Assembly: GCA_963920765.1 (NCBI GenBank)
Contig: OY987249.1
Location: 9,486,817 to 9,550,816, forward strand
Reading direction: 5' to 3'
Length of the DNA stretch: 64,000 nt
Source of the DNA: Ulota crispa
Lineage: Eukaryota; Streptophyta; Bryopsida; Orthotrichales; Orthotrichaceae
Under the pieces are notes generated by a model that saw only the letters and a program-made list of their open reading frames with translations, ran no database searches and was not told the origin of the DNA. The translations under genes were made by a program, and so were the position numbers. Shown here one piece after another: positions 1-12,302 of this stretch. Each line of letters begins with the position of its first letter. The first letter of the stretch is position 1.

Positions 1-651
1 GATGTGTTTAAATCAACCAATGTCCAAATCAAAAAACAAAAAAAAACAAAAAATTACACTTTTTTTTGAAAACGTGCCCCTATTTGTAATTATTTTGAAA
101 CTGCACCCCTATTTGTAATATTTTATGTTTTCATGCCCCTATTTGTAATTTCCCCTTCATTTATAGTAGAAATTACAGATTTTTTTAATATATATTCTAA
201 TTGATATGATTTTATTTCCACGTTTAGATTTTAAAAATCATGGTAATTCAAAATTTCAGTTAATTTTATCCAAAAAAGAAAGTATGAATAGAAAATGAGT
301 GTATCTTCCAGCAAAAAATATCAAAATTTTATACATTAATCAATTATAAGGATAAACTTATTTTGAAAATCAAATTTGACTTTAAACTCATTGTTGTGGC
401 TGTTTTAGGTGTAAAAAATAAAATAACCAATTGAAATTTTTCACACTAATCTTTAATGCTGCTTGTACCTCTTGAATTTTTTTAAGGAATCTAAATTTTT
501 TTTGCTATTTTACCTTATTTATGTTCAATTTTTTTTGAAAAGAATTGATAACATTTACAAATTGTTCATGAAACAAATTGAATATTCTTGGAGTGATGTA
601 TCATTCACAGTTTCAAGCAATAAAATATATAAGATTGTTGATTGAACTCAC
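1..651. other. AT-rich sequence with a short tandem repeat
   Basis: At 65-160 three degenerate copies of a roughly 31-bp unit centred on TGCCCCTATTTGTAAT occur. The rest is AT-rich and shows no gene or element boundary. Confidence 0.6.
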
Positions 652-655
652 TTTA

Positions 656-1365
656 CCCCTAAATGCCCAAGCTACCAGATTTGGGTCTTTGCAAAACTTT
701 GAAGATGAATAAAACCTTATCAAATCACTATCTTTAGTATTTTTTTTTTCAATGTAAGTTTTTTTAAAGTCTATTTTTAACATCAAAAATCTGAATTTGA
801 AAATGAAAGTTGATGATTTTTCTACTCAAGCTTTTATACAAGGGTGTTCACTGCAATCTTGAGTTTTTTAGAGTTGGAAGATCTTGAAAATGAGCCTCAA
901 ATACATTAGAGCTGGGAGAAAAATCCTCATTGAAAATCCATTTCAAAAAAATATAGGAGCAGATTTTTAAAGCAGTAAATTGGTTAAAGTTACACATGTA
1001 ATGACCTTAAACTTTATATTTTTTTGGTGACCAACTTTTAGATTAGACATGTGAATTGAGGATTAGAAGACTTCAAGTCACTTTTGCAATTTTAACACCC
1101 TCATGTTCAAACATTATAATCCTTCAAACTATAAGTGATAGTGTTGTGTTTTCTTTTTCCATATAATCTCTAACATGTTCAATTCAAATTTGTAAGGTTA
1201 CATTGAAAAAAACTTGATGAAACTTATGAAAAGGTTAATTAATTGTTGAATTTCATGCAAATTCCAAGAAACTCAAATAGACCTTGTGCATTTAGGGTTT
1301 AAAAGACAAAATTGAGCTTAAACATGAAGTTTGACCATTTTAAAATGAATCAAGTCTTTTAGGGG
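656..1365. mobile_element. TTAA-bounded element C2 (710 bp)
   Basis: Starts CCCCTAAATGCC after TTTA (one mismatch to TTAA) and ends TTTTAGGGG followed by TTAA. The interior matches C1, C3 and C4, in inverse orientation to C1; for example, the segment around TTTTAACACC near 1095 is shared. No transposase. Confidence 0.7.
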
Positions 1366-1369
1366 TTAA

Positions 1370-1912
1370 AGGGCAGTGCACATCATGTAAGCTTAGTTAC
1401 CTATCCAACTTGTAGGTCGAAATGAAGAAGCTTTTTTTTATAATTTTATTCAAACCCCCGAAGGAAGAAGGAAAGGAAAAGGTTTAACATTTAATAATAA
1501 GTACAGATCTGACTACTGTAACACCCTACCCCAGGGCAGTTTTGAGCAATTTCTAGAAGTTGGTGCTCATGAAGGCTTGGGGGACGGGGGACCTCTGCAC
1601 CAGGTTTAGCAAATGCAATCATGGGCAGCAGCATAGTCCAGGGTTTGACTCTTAATGCAGATTAGAAGGTGGCCCTGCAGGCTGCAGCCATAATCTTACT
1701 AATTAGCATGCTAATCACTCGTTGAGCAGCCCTGGTCTTACTAATTACCTCGTTAATCCCCTGATTAGTGCATTTCCCTATCCCACTCTTTCTCCGTAAT
1801 GTCAGTATCGTTCCCCTCCACAGTTTTCATCCGTAGAGGTCAAAGAAGCCCGATTGAAACGGATGAAGAAATAAACTGTATTTGTGCAGAATTGGGGGAC
1901 AACTACTTTGCT
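1370..1912. other. Unassigned spacer, partly repeated
   Basis: GC-richer than its surroundings between about 1500 and 1900. The part around 1835-1910 (GAAACGGATGAAGAA) resembles 32010-32060. No coding potential recognised. Confidence 0.4.
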
Positions 1913-1989
1913 CTAACCCCTTAATGCCTAAGGTCTTTGTTGAGCGTTTAGGAATTTGCTATAAATTGTACAAAATATTAACATTTTAA

Positions 1990-2955
1990 CCCTTGAAGAA
2001 TCAAGTGTATTCAACGGATATTTGAGAACTCAGGTAGGGTCATACAAAGTCAATCTTATTGGATGCTCTCAAAATTGTTACACAAGGTGTAAATACATAT
2101 CCCCAAACAAAAGTATAATTGTTTTCCCTATTACATGCTTGATTCAAAAGTTATGTTGCCCAAAAGAATTTGTGCAACTCATGCAATTTGGGCATCTTTA
2201 GAGAATCATATGCTAAAACTCTCATCAACTTTTGAAATTTGGCTTGTATGTAACTAACAAAATATGGTATACAATTGTCAAAAAAAAAAAAAAAAAAAAA
2301 AAAACTCTCACACCAAATTCTAAGAGGAGTCAAACTTTGTTGACTATGTTCGAGAGCTTTCAAAAAAAAAAATCTTCTAACTTTAGGCCCTATTATCTTT
2401 CAATTTATAAATCCAAAACTCCTAAATTTATTTTCACATTATCCAAATGTTTGTCTCTAGCTTTTTGTCTCTAACTTTTTGCTCTTTGGATTTCAATTAA
2501 AAGGTTTCCTTGGTGCACAAGAAATCATGAAAGAATGACTAATGTATTACCCAATTCACTTAACCTTCTTGCATTGCAATGTGATTTAGAATAAACTAGA
2601 TTCTATACTGGCTTTTTAAAAATTTCATGCGTTGACCTAGCATCATATACTTATGAATGGTCAAAACCTTCATTTTTGTGTGGAGCAAAAAATTACTCCA
2701 AGAGGGCTCAAAGTCTGCTGATTTTGTTTTGCAAGAATGAAAAAAAAGATGTTTTTCCCACTTCCAACGTTATAATTTTACAATCCACGTGGTCAAAAGG
2801 GCTGAACTTTTTTTTGCACATACTGATTTTTTGTTTAACACAGTTTTGTATGGTTGATTTTTTTTTTTTTTTAAATGATTTATTTCAATTTTGGACAATG
2901 CACTATAAGTTAGCAGTTTTTGATATTTTTCTCAAAAACACCCTTGGTTTAGGCG
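1990..2955. mobile_element. TTAA-bounded element G2 (966 bp), nested in C3
   Basis: Flanked by TTAA at 1986-1989 and 2956-2959; starts CCCTTGAAGAATC and ends GGTTTAGGCG. Same family as G1 (27864-28803): both begin with a block containing TTGAGAACT and end CTCAAAAA-CACCCTTG. Contains a run of 23-24 A near 2281. Short ORFs inside look non-functional. Confidence 0.7.
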
Positions 2956-3091
2956 TTAATAAGCTATATCAAATTTTTTTAAATTGCGTACAAATTCAAA
3001 CTATATATGTCAAGCATTACATTGAAAAATAGAACATAACAATATCACTTATGAATTGAAAGATTACAATGCTTGATCATGAAGGTGTTAA

Positions 3092-4033
3092 TCCCTAAAG
3101 GCTCAAGTGGCCCCTTGAGGGTCAAGTGGGGTTTTGGGCATGTACTTATAGCTAAATTACTTTTTGTGATTTTTTGAAACTTTTATGGAAGATGGGAAAT
3201 TCAAAGATCTGTGTGGATATCTTTTTTTTTTTTTTTTCATTCTAACATTTATTGAAGAAGTTATGCATAAATTTCTGAAAAACATGGGAGAAACAGGCAG
3301 CCAAAAAAAATTTACATAAAAATCTGAAATTGGTTCTTTACATTTATATATATGTTGGAAGCTTTGAATTATTCAATTTTGATTGATGAGATGAAAGTTA
3401 TCAAAAGTTCTAGTTTGTGTGTAGGTATGGGACTCTTAAACCTCCATTTCTTTTGCCCCTTGTAAAATTTCATGCTTTACTTCATTGAGCTCTTTGTATA
3501 TTTGCTTTTTGATTTTTTGATTTTTTTTCAAGTTGTAGTACACTAAGATTCGTTAGTTTTCACCATTTGGATCAAAGTAATCCACATTTCTGAAATTTTA
3601 CATAAATCCTCCAATTTTGCCTAGTGTATATGCAAATCTCATCGCCTTACGGCATTGCAAGATTTTACAAACTACAATTCACACCTTCAATTCATTTGAA
3701 AATTCTCCCACATTGTCCTAACTTGGTCTTTTATATGGAAATAATAAACCTCAACTTTGCATAGAGCAATTTTTTTGATATAGGAGCGGTCAAAGGCTTC
3801 TAAAATTTTTGGGTAGCAAGGGAAAAATCCCTTTTTTTTCACTTCAGATGTGAATATCTCACTCCTCTACAATGAGCTGATTTTTTTCCCACAAGTACCT
3901 CCCATAGTCTAGGGCAAAATCTTACGGTTGGATTTCCAAAAAAAAAACTTTTTTCCTGTCTTTCTACTCATTCCCTCAAAAAGTGGCAGTTTTGAGTGAC
4001 TTTCACAAAAAAAAGGGCTTGGGCATTTAGGGG
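3092..4033. mobile_element. TTAA-bounded element A1 (942 bp), nested in C3
   Basis: Flanked by TTAA at 3088-3091 and 4034-4037; starts TCCCTAAAGGCTC and ends GGGCATTTAGGGG. The empty site is visible in C1 near 39457, where GGGTG-TTAA-AACTGC is uninterrupted. Shares its interior with A2, A3 and A4 (GGGCATGTACTTATA near the left end). Confidence 0.8.
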
Positions 4034-4440
4034 TTAAAACTGCAAAAATGACTTGAAACTTTTTAATCCTCTTTTCATATCTTGAATCCAAAAAATTGGT
4101 CACCAAAAAAATATATGGTTAAAGGACATAACATACATAACTCCAATGACTTTATGGCTTTTCAAAATCTCTTCCACAATTTTTAAAAATGAATTTCTAG
4201 TGTAAAATTTTCACCAAGATCTTGTGTTTTTGAGGCTCATTTCCAAGAGCTCTCAATAGTGCACAAATTTTTGAATAGAAAAATTATAATCAATCATTTT
4301 TGAAATCAAAATTTTGATGCTAAAACTAGACTTTAAAAGAATTATTCAAAAAAGTACAAGCTACTAAAAATAAAACTTAGTTAGGTTTATTGAACTTCAA
4401 TGTACTGTCAACATTCAAATTAGGTGCCTTAGGCATTTAA

Positions 4441-5088
4441 CCCCAAAACAACATTGAGGACAGAATGTGTCCTCAACCAATTTTTGAAGTTAACTAAAAC
4501 CTTACCAAATTGCTATTTTTAATAAGTTTTTTTTGAATAATTCTTTTTGAAGTTTGGTTTTAGCTTCAACAATCTGATTTTGCAAATGATTGTTTATGGT
4601 TTTTCTATTCAAGATTTTGTACATGGGTGTCCATTGCGATCTTGACTTTATGTAGTGTTGAGGGCTCTTGGGAATGAGCCTCAAATACACTAGATCTTCA
4701 AGAAAAAATCACATTAGAAATTCATTTAAAAAAATTATAGAGTAAATTTTGAGAAATCATAAAGTGATTGGGGTTATGCATGTTAGGCCCTTCAACCTTA
4801 TTTTTTTTGGTGACCAACTTTTTAAATTTGACATGTGAAAAGAAGATTGAAAGACTTCATATCACTTTCACAATTTTAACACCCTTGTGATCAAGCATTA
4901 TAATCTTTCAATCCATAAGAGATGTTGTGTTTTCTTTTCTAATGTGATCTCTAACATGTCTAGTTTGATTTTATATGGTTACAATTCAAATAGAATTGAC
5001 ACAACTTATCAAAATGCTGGCTTTTTGTTCAAAGTAGAGCAAATTCTTGGAAGCTCGGGAATCTCCAGGGTCAATTTGGGGTTGAGGG
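4441..5088. mobile_element. TTAA-bounded element C4 (648 bp)
   Basis: TTAA at 4437-4440 and 5089-5092; starts CCCCAAAACAAC and ends GGGGTTGAGGG. A 9-bp perfect stem TTGAGGACA/TGTCCTCAA with loop GAATG lies at 4454-4476, 13 bp inside the left end. The interior matches C2 and, inverted, C1. Confidence 0.75.
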
Positions 5089-5092
5089 TTAA

Positions 5093-5321
5093 CGCCTGAG
5101 CCCCTGGTCGACATTATAATGTCAATGGGCCCACAAACTTTATCTCACTTTTTCTCTCAATCCGTACAATGAAAACAGTCATGGTTGGTCCCCATTAGCA
5201 AAGAAGGTAGTCCTTTTTCAAATCTTGCAATCACTTTTTCTGAATGTAATTTCCAAGCTATGGTGGCCATTAAACCCCCCATTTCCTCCTAAATCCTAAA
5301 ATAACTTTGGGCACTCACGGG
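5093..5321. mobile_element. TTAA-bounded short element H1 (229 bp)
   Basis: Begins CGCCTGAGCCCC right after the TTAA shared with C4 and ends GGGCACTCACGGG before CTAA. A perfect 14-bp palindrome GACATTATAATGTC lies at 5110-5123 near the left end. Similar in length and ends to H2 and H3. Confidence 0.55.
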
Positions 5322-5325
5322 CTAA

Positions 5326-5942
5326 GGTTTCATGCGTTGTTTTACTATGGAGAACCTCACCACCATTCAAGGGCAATTGTTTTGAGATAACTGTTTGTGA
5401 AGATTAAAAATTGCTAAGCTGAAAAAGACGAGTGTCAAAATTTGAGCAATTTTTTTTACATAGAATAGTAAGTGCCCCCACTGGTCTTTTACAAAGATGT
5501 GTTTTGAAATGTAAATTTATCAAGATTGGTGAGTCTAACGATTGGCAATTTTTTTCTGTTCTTCATATAAGGTAACCTTCCCCATACCCGAGTGTTTGAG
5601 GGTTTAGGGTACTTAAAGGTTTTGGAAAATTTAAGAAAGAAATCCATAGGGTTAGCCTTTCAACAAGCTATCATGGAACATTATTTGTGTGAAAAAAGGT
5701 ATTGTAGAATATTTTATATTAAAGGGCAAAGTTACATCTCATAGGGTACCTAAAAACAGCTCTAGACTATCCTTGAAATTGTTTGTTGATGTGTTCTTAT
5801 ACATGTACTTGACAGTCCCAATCCCAACCCTCCCAAAGTAACTCCTAAGTTGACATTTGGGAGGATTTGCTTGTACAAGTGGCATTCACTCTTCCACTTT
5901 GTGTTCACAAAACACTTCAAAAGTAGGGATCGGCTATGGAGA
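5326..5942. other. Unassigned spacer with dispersed repeat
   Basis: The part around 5335-5400 is an inverted, diverged copy of about 10070-10140. Nothing else recognised. Confidence 0.4.
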
Positions 5943-6256
5943 CCATATGTACACCCATGAGCGTTAGTGTCCTCATAACCGTCACCTCTGAAATCTTGGA
6001 AAATCTGTGGAAGTGAATAGATGTAATGACAAGGATGTACAACATGTGAACATCAAATCTTGGAAGTGGTTATGGGTGCAATGACAGTTTGCTCTTTAAA
6101 AATTCATAGCTTATTCTCACAGTATTCAAATAATACATTCAAAAGTGCAAACTCATTATTTTTCTGTTCCTAATAAGATCCTATAATTTGCTAGTTGCTT
6201 ATTGATACTCATCATGTTCAAACCCCTTAGTTTGACGCTTATGGGTGTACATACCT
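5943..6256. mobile_element. TA-flanked MITE M1 (about 314 bp)
   Basis: The right end reads GCTTATGGGTGTACATACCT followed by TA; the left end is a diverged ATGTACACCCATGAGCG. The interior matches M2 and M3 (for example AGTGAATAGATGTAATGACA). Confidence 0.65.
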
Positions 6257-6780
6257 TATGGGGAGGGTTACTTTACAACAAAAAAAAATTTGTGTACTAG
6301 GGCAAACCTCCATGCTACATCGGAATTGGCCATAGCAATTGGCATTAACTGGTACTTGGGGTGCGGTGTGAACGGGGCCTTAGAACTTGGATGTCTTGTA
6401 ATCTATAAGTAGCAAAGATCTTTGCACAGCCTGTTGCAATTAAGCAGACCAAGCCTCGCTATTGCTTTTCTTACTTTATTTGGAGAAGGAGAACTTAAGG
6501 TTAGTTTTTGTTTGTAATTCAAACCTGGGTTTTGGCCCATACCATAACAATATTTACGTGGCACGATGATACACCCAAGCCAGTAATTAAACCCAGCTTG
6601 CATTTTCCATCTATAATGTTGCCACCTCAGCTATTTATGAACCAGTTAGCTCCGAGCTACTAACACCAGGATACACCTTTCAGTTGTACCGTCATGTCCA
6701 TGCCTCCCATGTTAAATAAATAAATGCACAAATTCATAAGCACTCATCCAAAAATGAACTGGACTTCTGGCGTTCACACC
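6257..6780. other. Unassigned spacer with a Tourist-like end
   Basis: At about 6363-6380 a sequence GGTGTGAACGGGGCC followed by TTAG looks like a right end of the P family without a clear partner. The remainder is unassigned. Confidence 0.35.
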
Positions 6781-7187
6781 GAGGCCAATTTACACTGAGT
6801 GAAGGCCATGAAAACTTCAGGCCATTTCAACCAAAAATTCAGTTCAAATGGTTTCAAAAACGGCTCCAAACACTTATTGTAGAATGAGTATCAGGGGACC
6901 AATTCTCAAGTGTGTTGAAACATTGAGGCCACTAGTGCAAATTTTGAAAAAGAAGAAGAAAAGAGGATCAAAAAAAAAAACCAAGCAAGGCTATTGATAC
7001 TTTCATTTTTATAAAATTTGACAATGTTAACAGTTTGGCTTCTTGTTTTTGAAAGACCCAATTTTGGGGCCATGTCAAATCTTGTTTTTGGAAATTTGGC
7101 CTTGACTCTTGGTGTAAAGCCCTTGAGGTTGTTTTCAAAGAATCAACCAATCAAAAGCTTAACAATGACTCTTAGTGTGAAGTAGCC
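6781..7187. mobile_element. Tourist-like element P5 (boundaries approximate)
   Basis: The left end GAGGCCAATTTACACTGAGTG and right end CTTAGTGTGAAGTAGCCC form imperfect inverted repeats related to P1-P4. No clear TTA duplication, so the boundaries are tentative. Confidence 0.4.
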
Positions 7188-7984
7188 CTGAATCCCAAGT
7201 CCCCTTTTGTTATGTAGTAAGTTTTGACCCATTCATAGAAGTGGGGCTATGGGGTGCACTCCCTGTTTTCTTTGGGTACACGTGCAATCAAATTTTTTGA
7301 CCCCCATCTTATACTGTAAAAAATCAATTAAATAGTTTGAAAAATTTGTAGTGTGTTTTTTTGTATTGAAAGTTTACACTGTGAACTACTGAAAAAAAAT
7401 CTTTATTCTAAATAATTACTTACAAATTTTGGAAGAAAACAAACACATTATATAGCTAGAATTTTTGTTTGACCCCTATATTATATGGTAAAAAATATTT
7501 TAAATTTTGTTTGAAATTTTCTAATAAATGAAGGTTTGGTTATAATTTTTGTATACCAAAGTTGGATGCAATTGTCATTCAAACGCAGTCTTGATAAATA
7601 TTTGAAGTGAAAATTCAACCATTTTACTGCAATATTCAATTGCACATTTGGATATCTTGTTAAATTCATTTGAATTCAAAAAATAAATCACATAAAAAGA
7701 TATAATAGTTTTGTGAGAACATCCAAAAATTTGGAGCTAAATCAAAATTTACTAAAAAGTAAGTAGGGGTGGAAATTACTTGATCACACATGGTTTCTAG
7801 AGAGTACATTGAGTGATTTCCTTAAGAAGTTGGGTAGTGTTTTTTTTAAATTTTCCCAACACTCTCAATGGTTTCATCCTCTCGCCTCCAATACCTCCCA
7901 CTTATTCCCCATCTAATATTATTTTTGCACTTGCCAATTACGTTCAAGTTGGAGCCTTCTAGCATCAAATCTTACATGTCATAA
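7188..7984. other. AT-rich unassigned spacer
   Basis: No gene or confident element. Around 7808-7880 a weak inverted repeat (ATTGAGTG ... CTCTCAAT) flanks a T-rich stretch. Confidence 0.4.
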
Positions 7985-8382
7985 GAGCATCTCCACTTGA
8001 CCTTTAAACTAAGGCTTGCAACTGGGTTTTGCCAATTGCTTATATTTTGGGCAGCTTTTCAAGCACAATTGTCATGTTTTGAACCTTGAGTTTTAGCACA
8101 CACGTCATTTTACTTTTGTTGCTTGGTGTTTCAACTTTGTTCACTAAGGTTGTCTCTAGTCTAGCATTGTTGTTTTGAATTGTTTCTTGTTTTTGAAAGG
8201 GGTGCCTTGTGGAGAGACAAAAGCTAAATATTGTTGTGCTTGTTGTTGTTGGAGAGTGAAGTGTAGAATGTAGAGGTCAAGACAGGTGCAGATGTTGTCA
8301 ACAACTCCTGTCCATATATTTACTGGCAATGTTTCACAACCATTTCCTTGTCTTTTTTTATGAAGGCCAAATGGAGATGCTC
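7985..8382. mobile_element. MITE R1 (398 bp), GAGCATCTCC ends, TAA duplication
   Basis: GAGCATCTCCACTTG ... AAATGGAGATGCTC, flanked by TAA at 7982-7984 and 8383-8385. The 3-bp TAA duplication fits Harbinger/Tourist-type elements. The interior shares segments with R4 and R8. Confidence 0.85.
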
Positions 8383-8385
8383 TAA

Positions 8386-9321
8386 CATTGTTATTTTGGA
8401 GCCTAAACTATTGTTTTTTTGTTTCACCCTCACATGTATAGCCATACAGTAATGATTTAATCAGTTCAACCTGGCTCTATTTTGCCCCTGAGAAGAGAGA
8501 CTTGTAAATGGATAAGAGGGAGGAATTCCAAAACATGTTGACAAGCATTAACTACAGCAAAGTAGTGGGGGACACACATGATCGAATACAATTGTGTACT
8601 TGGGCTTCATCCAAGGGGGGGGGGGACTGGGGGAGACGAACTTGAAGAGCCCCCAACAAAAATGTACTTTTTCTTATTAAATTCAAAAGGAAGCTGGATT
8701 AGATATGTCTCCCTCACAATCCAAAGGATTTTGACCGAATGTCCTATAGTGACATAGAATGATAGAACCCAAGCATCCCTACAAAAATATAAAACCTGTC
8801 TATTGTCACCCCTTTTTTAAATGTTGAGTAGTGGGGGGAGGGGACATATCTAGTTTTTGGCATGAAATCTCCCCTTGTACCCCAACGCTTGTTTCAAGGG
8901 TACCTCTACTAAGAATATTCTACACCAGATATTGCATTTAGGTTACCCCACTCTAGTTTCTTGACATTTTACGCTAAATAAATACCTATTGATACTACGA
9001 TGATTTACATCAATATTTTCTGCAATAAACAATTCTTAAAGGGTGTAACAACAATATCAAAGTTGCAGCAAAATAAATTAGTGGAGTCTGGGTTTCAAAA
9101 TTCTAGTATTTAGAGAGTTGTATGCACCTCCAAGCGGCCAAGTGATAAGCCATAAGGTAAGTCTTTAGGTTAAGGCAACCTAAAAAAATATTTAGTGTAC
9201 AACAATGAGCAAGGAGATCCATAAAACAATAGAAAGTCGATCAAATAAATGTCAAAAAAATTAATTGAATTCTAATTCAATTGAACAAATACTAGTTAGA
9301 CTTTTAAGTAACATATAGTTA
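8386..9321. other. Spacer with G-run and dispersed repeat K1
   Basis: An 11-G run lies at 8615-8625. The segment about 8925-9145 (TTTAGGTTAC, then CTAGTATTTAGAGAGTTG) is a diverged copy of about 54340-54560; a shorter related piece is at about 47640-47720. No coding content. The TSD of F2 occupies 9314-9321. Confidence 0.45.
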
Positions 9322-9733
9322 GAGAATTGATATGTGCACACCGGGGTTGATATTTGCACACCCTTGTGGGAGGTAAATTATAGATTTCTACCATCAAAAA
9401 TTTGAATTTGAGGATTTGGAATTCAAATTTGGACTTAGAGATCATGGTTTACTCTAAAACCATAAAAGATGTTGCAATTGAACAACACCCAATGAAAAAG
9501 CTTAACTAGAAAAAAAGGTGTTACTTTTACATTTGTTTGTAAAAAAAGATAAACTTTTTCATTGAGTGTTGTTCAATTGCAACATTTTTTATGCTTCTAG
9601 TGTAAACCATGATCTCTAAATCCAAATCTGAATTCAAAATCCTCAAATTCAGATTTTAGATGGTAGAAATCTATAATTTACCTCCCACGGGGCTGTGCAA
9701 ATATCAACCCCTGGTGTGCACACATCAATTCCC
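9322..9733. mobile_element. hAT-like foldback F2 (412 bp), 8-bp duplication
   Basis: Starts GAGAATTGATATGTG and ends CACACATCAATTCCC. Flanking 8-mers TATAGTTA (9314-9321) and TTTAGTTA (9734-9741) match at 7 of 8. The two halves are nearly complementary over most of their length. Same family as F1 and F3. Confidence 0.75.
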
Positions 9734-9741
9734 TTTAGTTA

Positions 9742-11222
9742 TACTGTAATTATTTAGTTATACTGTAATTATAGATAATGTTTGGGTGCATGCATTAAAA
9801 AGACCAATTGAAATAAGAAATGTAGGATTTGTATCGAGAATGCTCAAAACCTCCCCAGACATTGTTCTAGAACATTCATGTTGAAAACTGGTTAAATTGG
9901 GGATGGTCAAGGACGAGCCACACTAAGACAAACCAGCATTTCAAAACCGATTTTTGTAAAGACAAGTGGCAACACTTACTTTTCTATATTGTAAGAACAT
10001 ATTCCTCAAATTTTTACATTGATATTTTTGGTCCGTTTCAAACCCATGGCTTTTGATCTTCACAAATTGCTGTCTCCAAATTGCTACTTTTGAATGGTGG
10101 AAGGGTTATCTTCAATAAAACAGCGCATAGAATCTTGAGCAAAGTAGTTGTTTCCTAATTCTCCAAAAAGACAGTTTACTTGTTCATCTATTCCAAACTT
10201 GTTGTTTTGACTTATGTGGCCATGGCATCATTCCATCATGCAAAGAGAAACGACGTTTTGTGTATATAGTAACCTATAAAAATGCCAAAAATTGGTTAAT
10301 CTTAGAAACTGCCGGAAAAAAATCAGTTGATATTTTCGTTCAAAATGTACAATTTTTCTATAAATATATAGGTTGTTTTGATACATGCACTCATTGGAAG
10401 TGAGTAATGCATACATCTTTGCAGGTGAAGCTCAAAATCTTCCTAGACACTAATTGGTTGCATGATGAAGAACTTACATCTTGTAGTTGTGTACGCATCC
10501 CTTTTTTCTATGGCTAATGGCAAGGTTGTTTGACCTGTTTGTACATACAAAGTACAAGGGTAGAAAAATACTGTTTTGTCAAAATTGAAGTAAGAAAAAT
10601 ATCTCTAACCATGAGAGACAATTGATTGAAAAAACATTCTTGACAAACGTTTGACATTCATTTGCATACATGTGTAGGAAACTTTAGTGTTAACATACAC
10701 TCCGTTTAGTAACAAAAATATGATATATGAAAAGTTTATCGTGAAATGTGGTATGACCAAAATTTGAGTATAAATATATCTAAATTTAAATCTTTGCAAA
10801 GTGATTGTATCGTTTTTCTCAAAGGTATAAACTTAATCATAGTGTGAGGGTCAAATAGAAAATTTCAATTAACATAAAGAGATATCTATTTTACAAAATT
10901 TGAGCATGGCCACTCTAATATTGAAATCTCTATGGAGGAAAAAGTTATGTTTTTTGGAGCTCCTTGTTAGAAGGAAAGTTGTGCACATGAATGTTTCCTA
11001 CATATTTGTGCAAGCAAACCTCAAAAACTTTTTATCAATGTATTTCAATCAATTATCATGTTGAATCCCAGAGTGATAATTAAAAAAAATTGTCAAAAAT
11101 GGAGTTTTGGTTTTCCAAAACTAAGATTTGGTGAATGCTTGATGGAGAGTGCATTAGAACCAAATATTAACTTTGTAAATCAAAAAATTGTTAGATGCAT
11201 TTTATACTAGAAAGATAATCCT
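9742..11222. other. AT-rich unassigned spacer
   Basis: No supported gene. The segment about 10560-11000 loosely resembles the interior of U (58362-58893). Short ORFs here show no recognisable domain. Confidence 0.4.
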
Positions 11223-11510
11223 TTAACCCCTAAAGGACCGTTGAATGCCATATTTGTTAATTTGGGAAGAAACCCCGATTTTGAGAATAAACTAGGTTTA
11301 AGGTGATCACCTTAAATCGAGCTTTAGGTTTAAGCAACATTTTTTTGGTACACATGCCCTCACCTAAGAGGAGGAATTTGTGAGGGACAAAATCTTAATG
11401 GCTCATACCATATCTGATACCTTCAAATTTGGTGTTTAAACGCTAGAAAGAAAAATGTTGGGTTTAAGGTGAAGTACAACTTGGGAATCTACTTTTCCCA
11501 ATTAATGAAT

Positions 11511-11920
11511 GGGAATTGATATGCGTACCACACCTTCTTGACTATCTCACCACACCCCGGGGTAAATTTTAGATTTCTACCATCAAAAAGCTGAATTTGA
11601 GAATTTGGAATTTAGATTTGGACTCAGAGACCGTGATTTTGTCCAGAATTATACAAAAAATCTAATTGAGCAACACCCAATGAAAAAGCTTATCTTTTTT
11701 ATAAACAAAAGTAAAAGTTATATTTTTCCCCCAAGCTAAGCTTTTTCATTGGGTGTTGTTCAATTACAACATTTTTGTATGGTTCTAAACAAAATCTAGG
11801 TCTCTAAATTCAAAAATGAATTCCAAATTCTCAAACTCAGCTTTTTGATGATAGAAATCTAAAATTCACCTCGGGGTGTGGTGGGATAGTCAAGAAGGTG
11901 TGATACTCATATCAATTCCC
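11511..11920. mobile_element. hAT-like foldback F1 (410 bp), nested in E7
   Basis: GGGAATTGATATGCG ... CTCATATCAATTCCC. The left 8-mer is TAATGAAT (11503-11510). The right copy is split by J2: T-TAA before J2 and TTAATGAAT after it. The two halves are highly complementary. Confidence 0.7.
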
Positions 11921-11924
11921 TTAA

Positions 11925-12302
11925 CCCCTAAACGTGGAGGACAACAAAAAATGTCAAGGACAGCGAAGAACGTCCTTCGGCTCTGAAAGAAGATTATGTG
12001 ATTTAGGAAAGAGTTGTTTTTCATCTGATTTTTTTCAAAAGTGACCATAGACACATGGTCCATCATGGAAGACAAAAAATTACCTCTTGAGATGCATTCA
12101 TTTTTTTTGTAACCCAAATTGTGATAAGATTCAAAAACATGGTGTTGACTCCCAAGCTGCCTTTCTTGCAATTTTCATGAGGGCACCATGCATTGTTGAC
12201 TTTTCCAACTTTTTGAAGCAATACTACTAGTGCCCATGTGCAAAACTTTGTAGAAATGCTATAGGTAGGGCAAGCCACGGTGATCCATCCGTCCTTTAAA
12301 GG
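11925..12302. mobile_element. TTAA-bounded element J2 (378 bp)
   Basis: TTAA at 11921-11924 and 12303-12306; starts CCCCTAAACGTGGAGGAC. It inserted into the TTAA within the right target duplication of F1. The interior is shared with J1 (ATAGACACATGGT; TTTCATGAGGGCACCATGC). Confidence 0.8.

Larger units (their letters stand above)
1917..4436. mobile_element. TTAA-bounded element C3 carrying two nested elements
   Basis: Starts CCCCTTAATGCC after CTAA and runs to the TTAA at 4437. Its interior matches C1 on both sides of two insertions, G2 (1990-2955) and A1 (3092-4033). Removing each insert plus one TTAA leaves about 604 bp, close to C1 (654) and C4 (648). The right terminus is abutted by C4. 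Confidence 0.65.

Noticed and set aside
2232-3032. ORFs of 80 and 118 residues
   Set aside because: Both lie in nested elements G2/C3, driven by A- and T-runs, and are not shared as intact frames with G1.
8615-8625. G11 run, and G13 at 21271-21283, as quadruplex elements
   Set aside because: Simple homopolymers that may be length-polymorphic; no gene or element context gives them a role.
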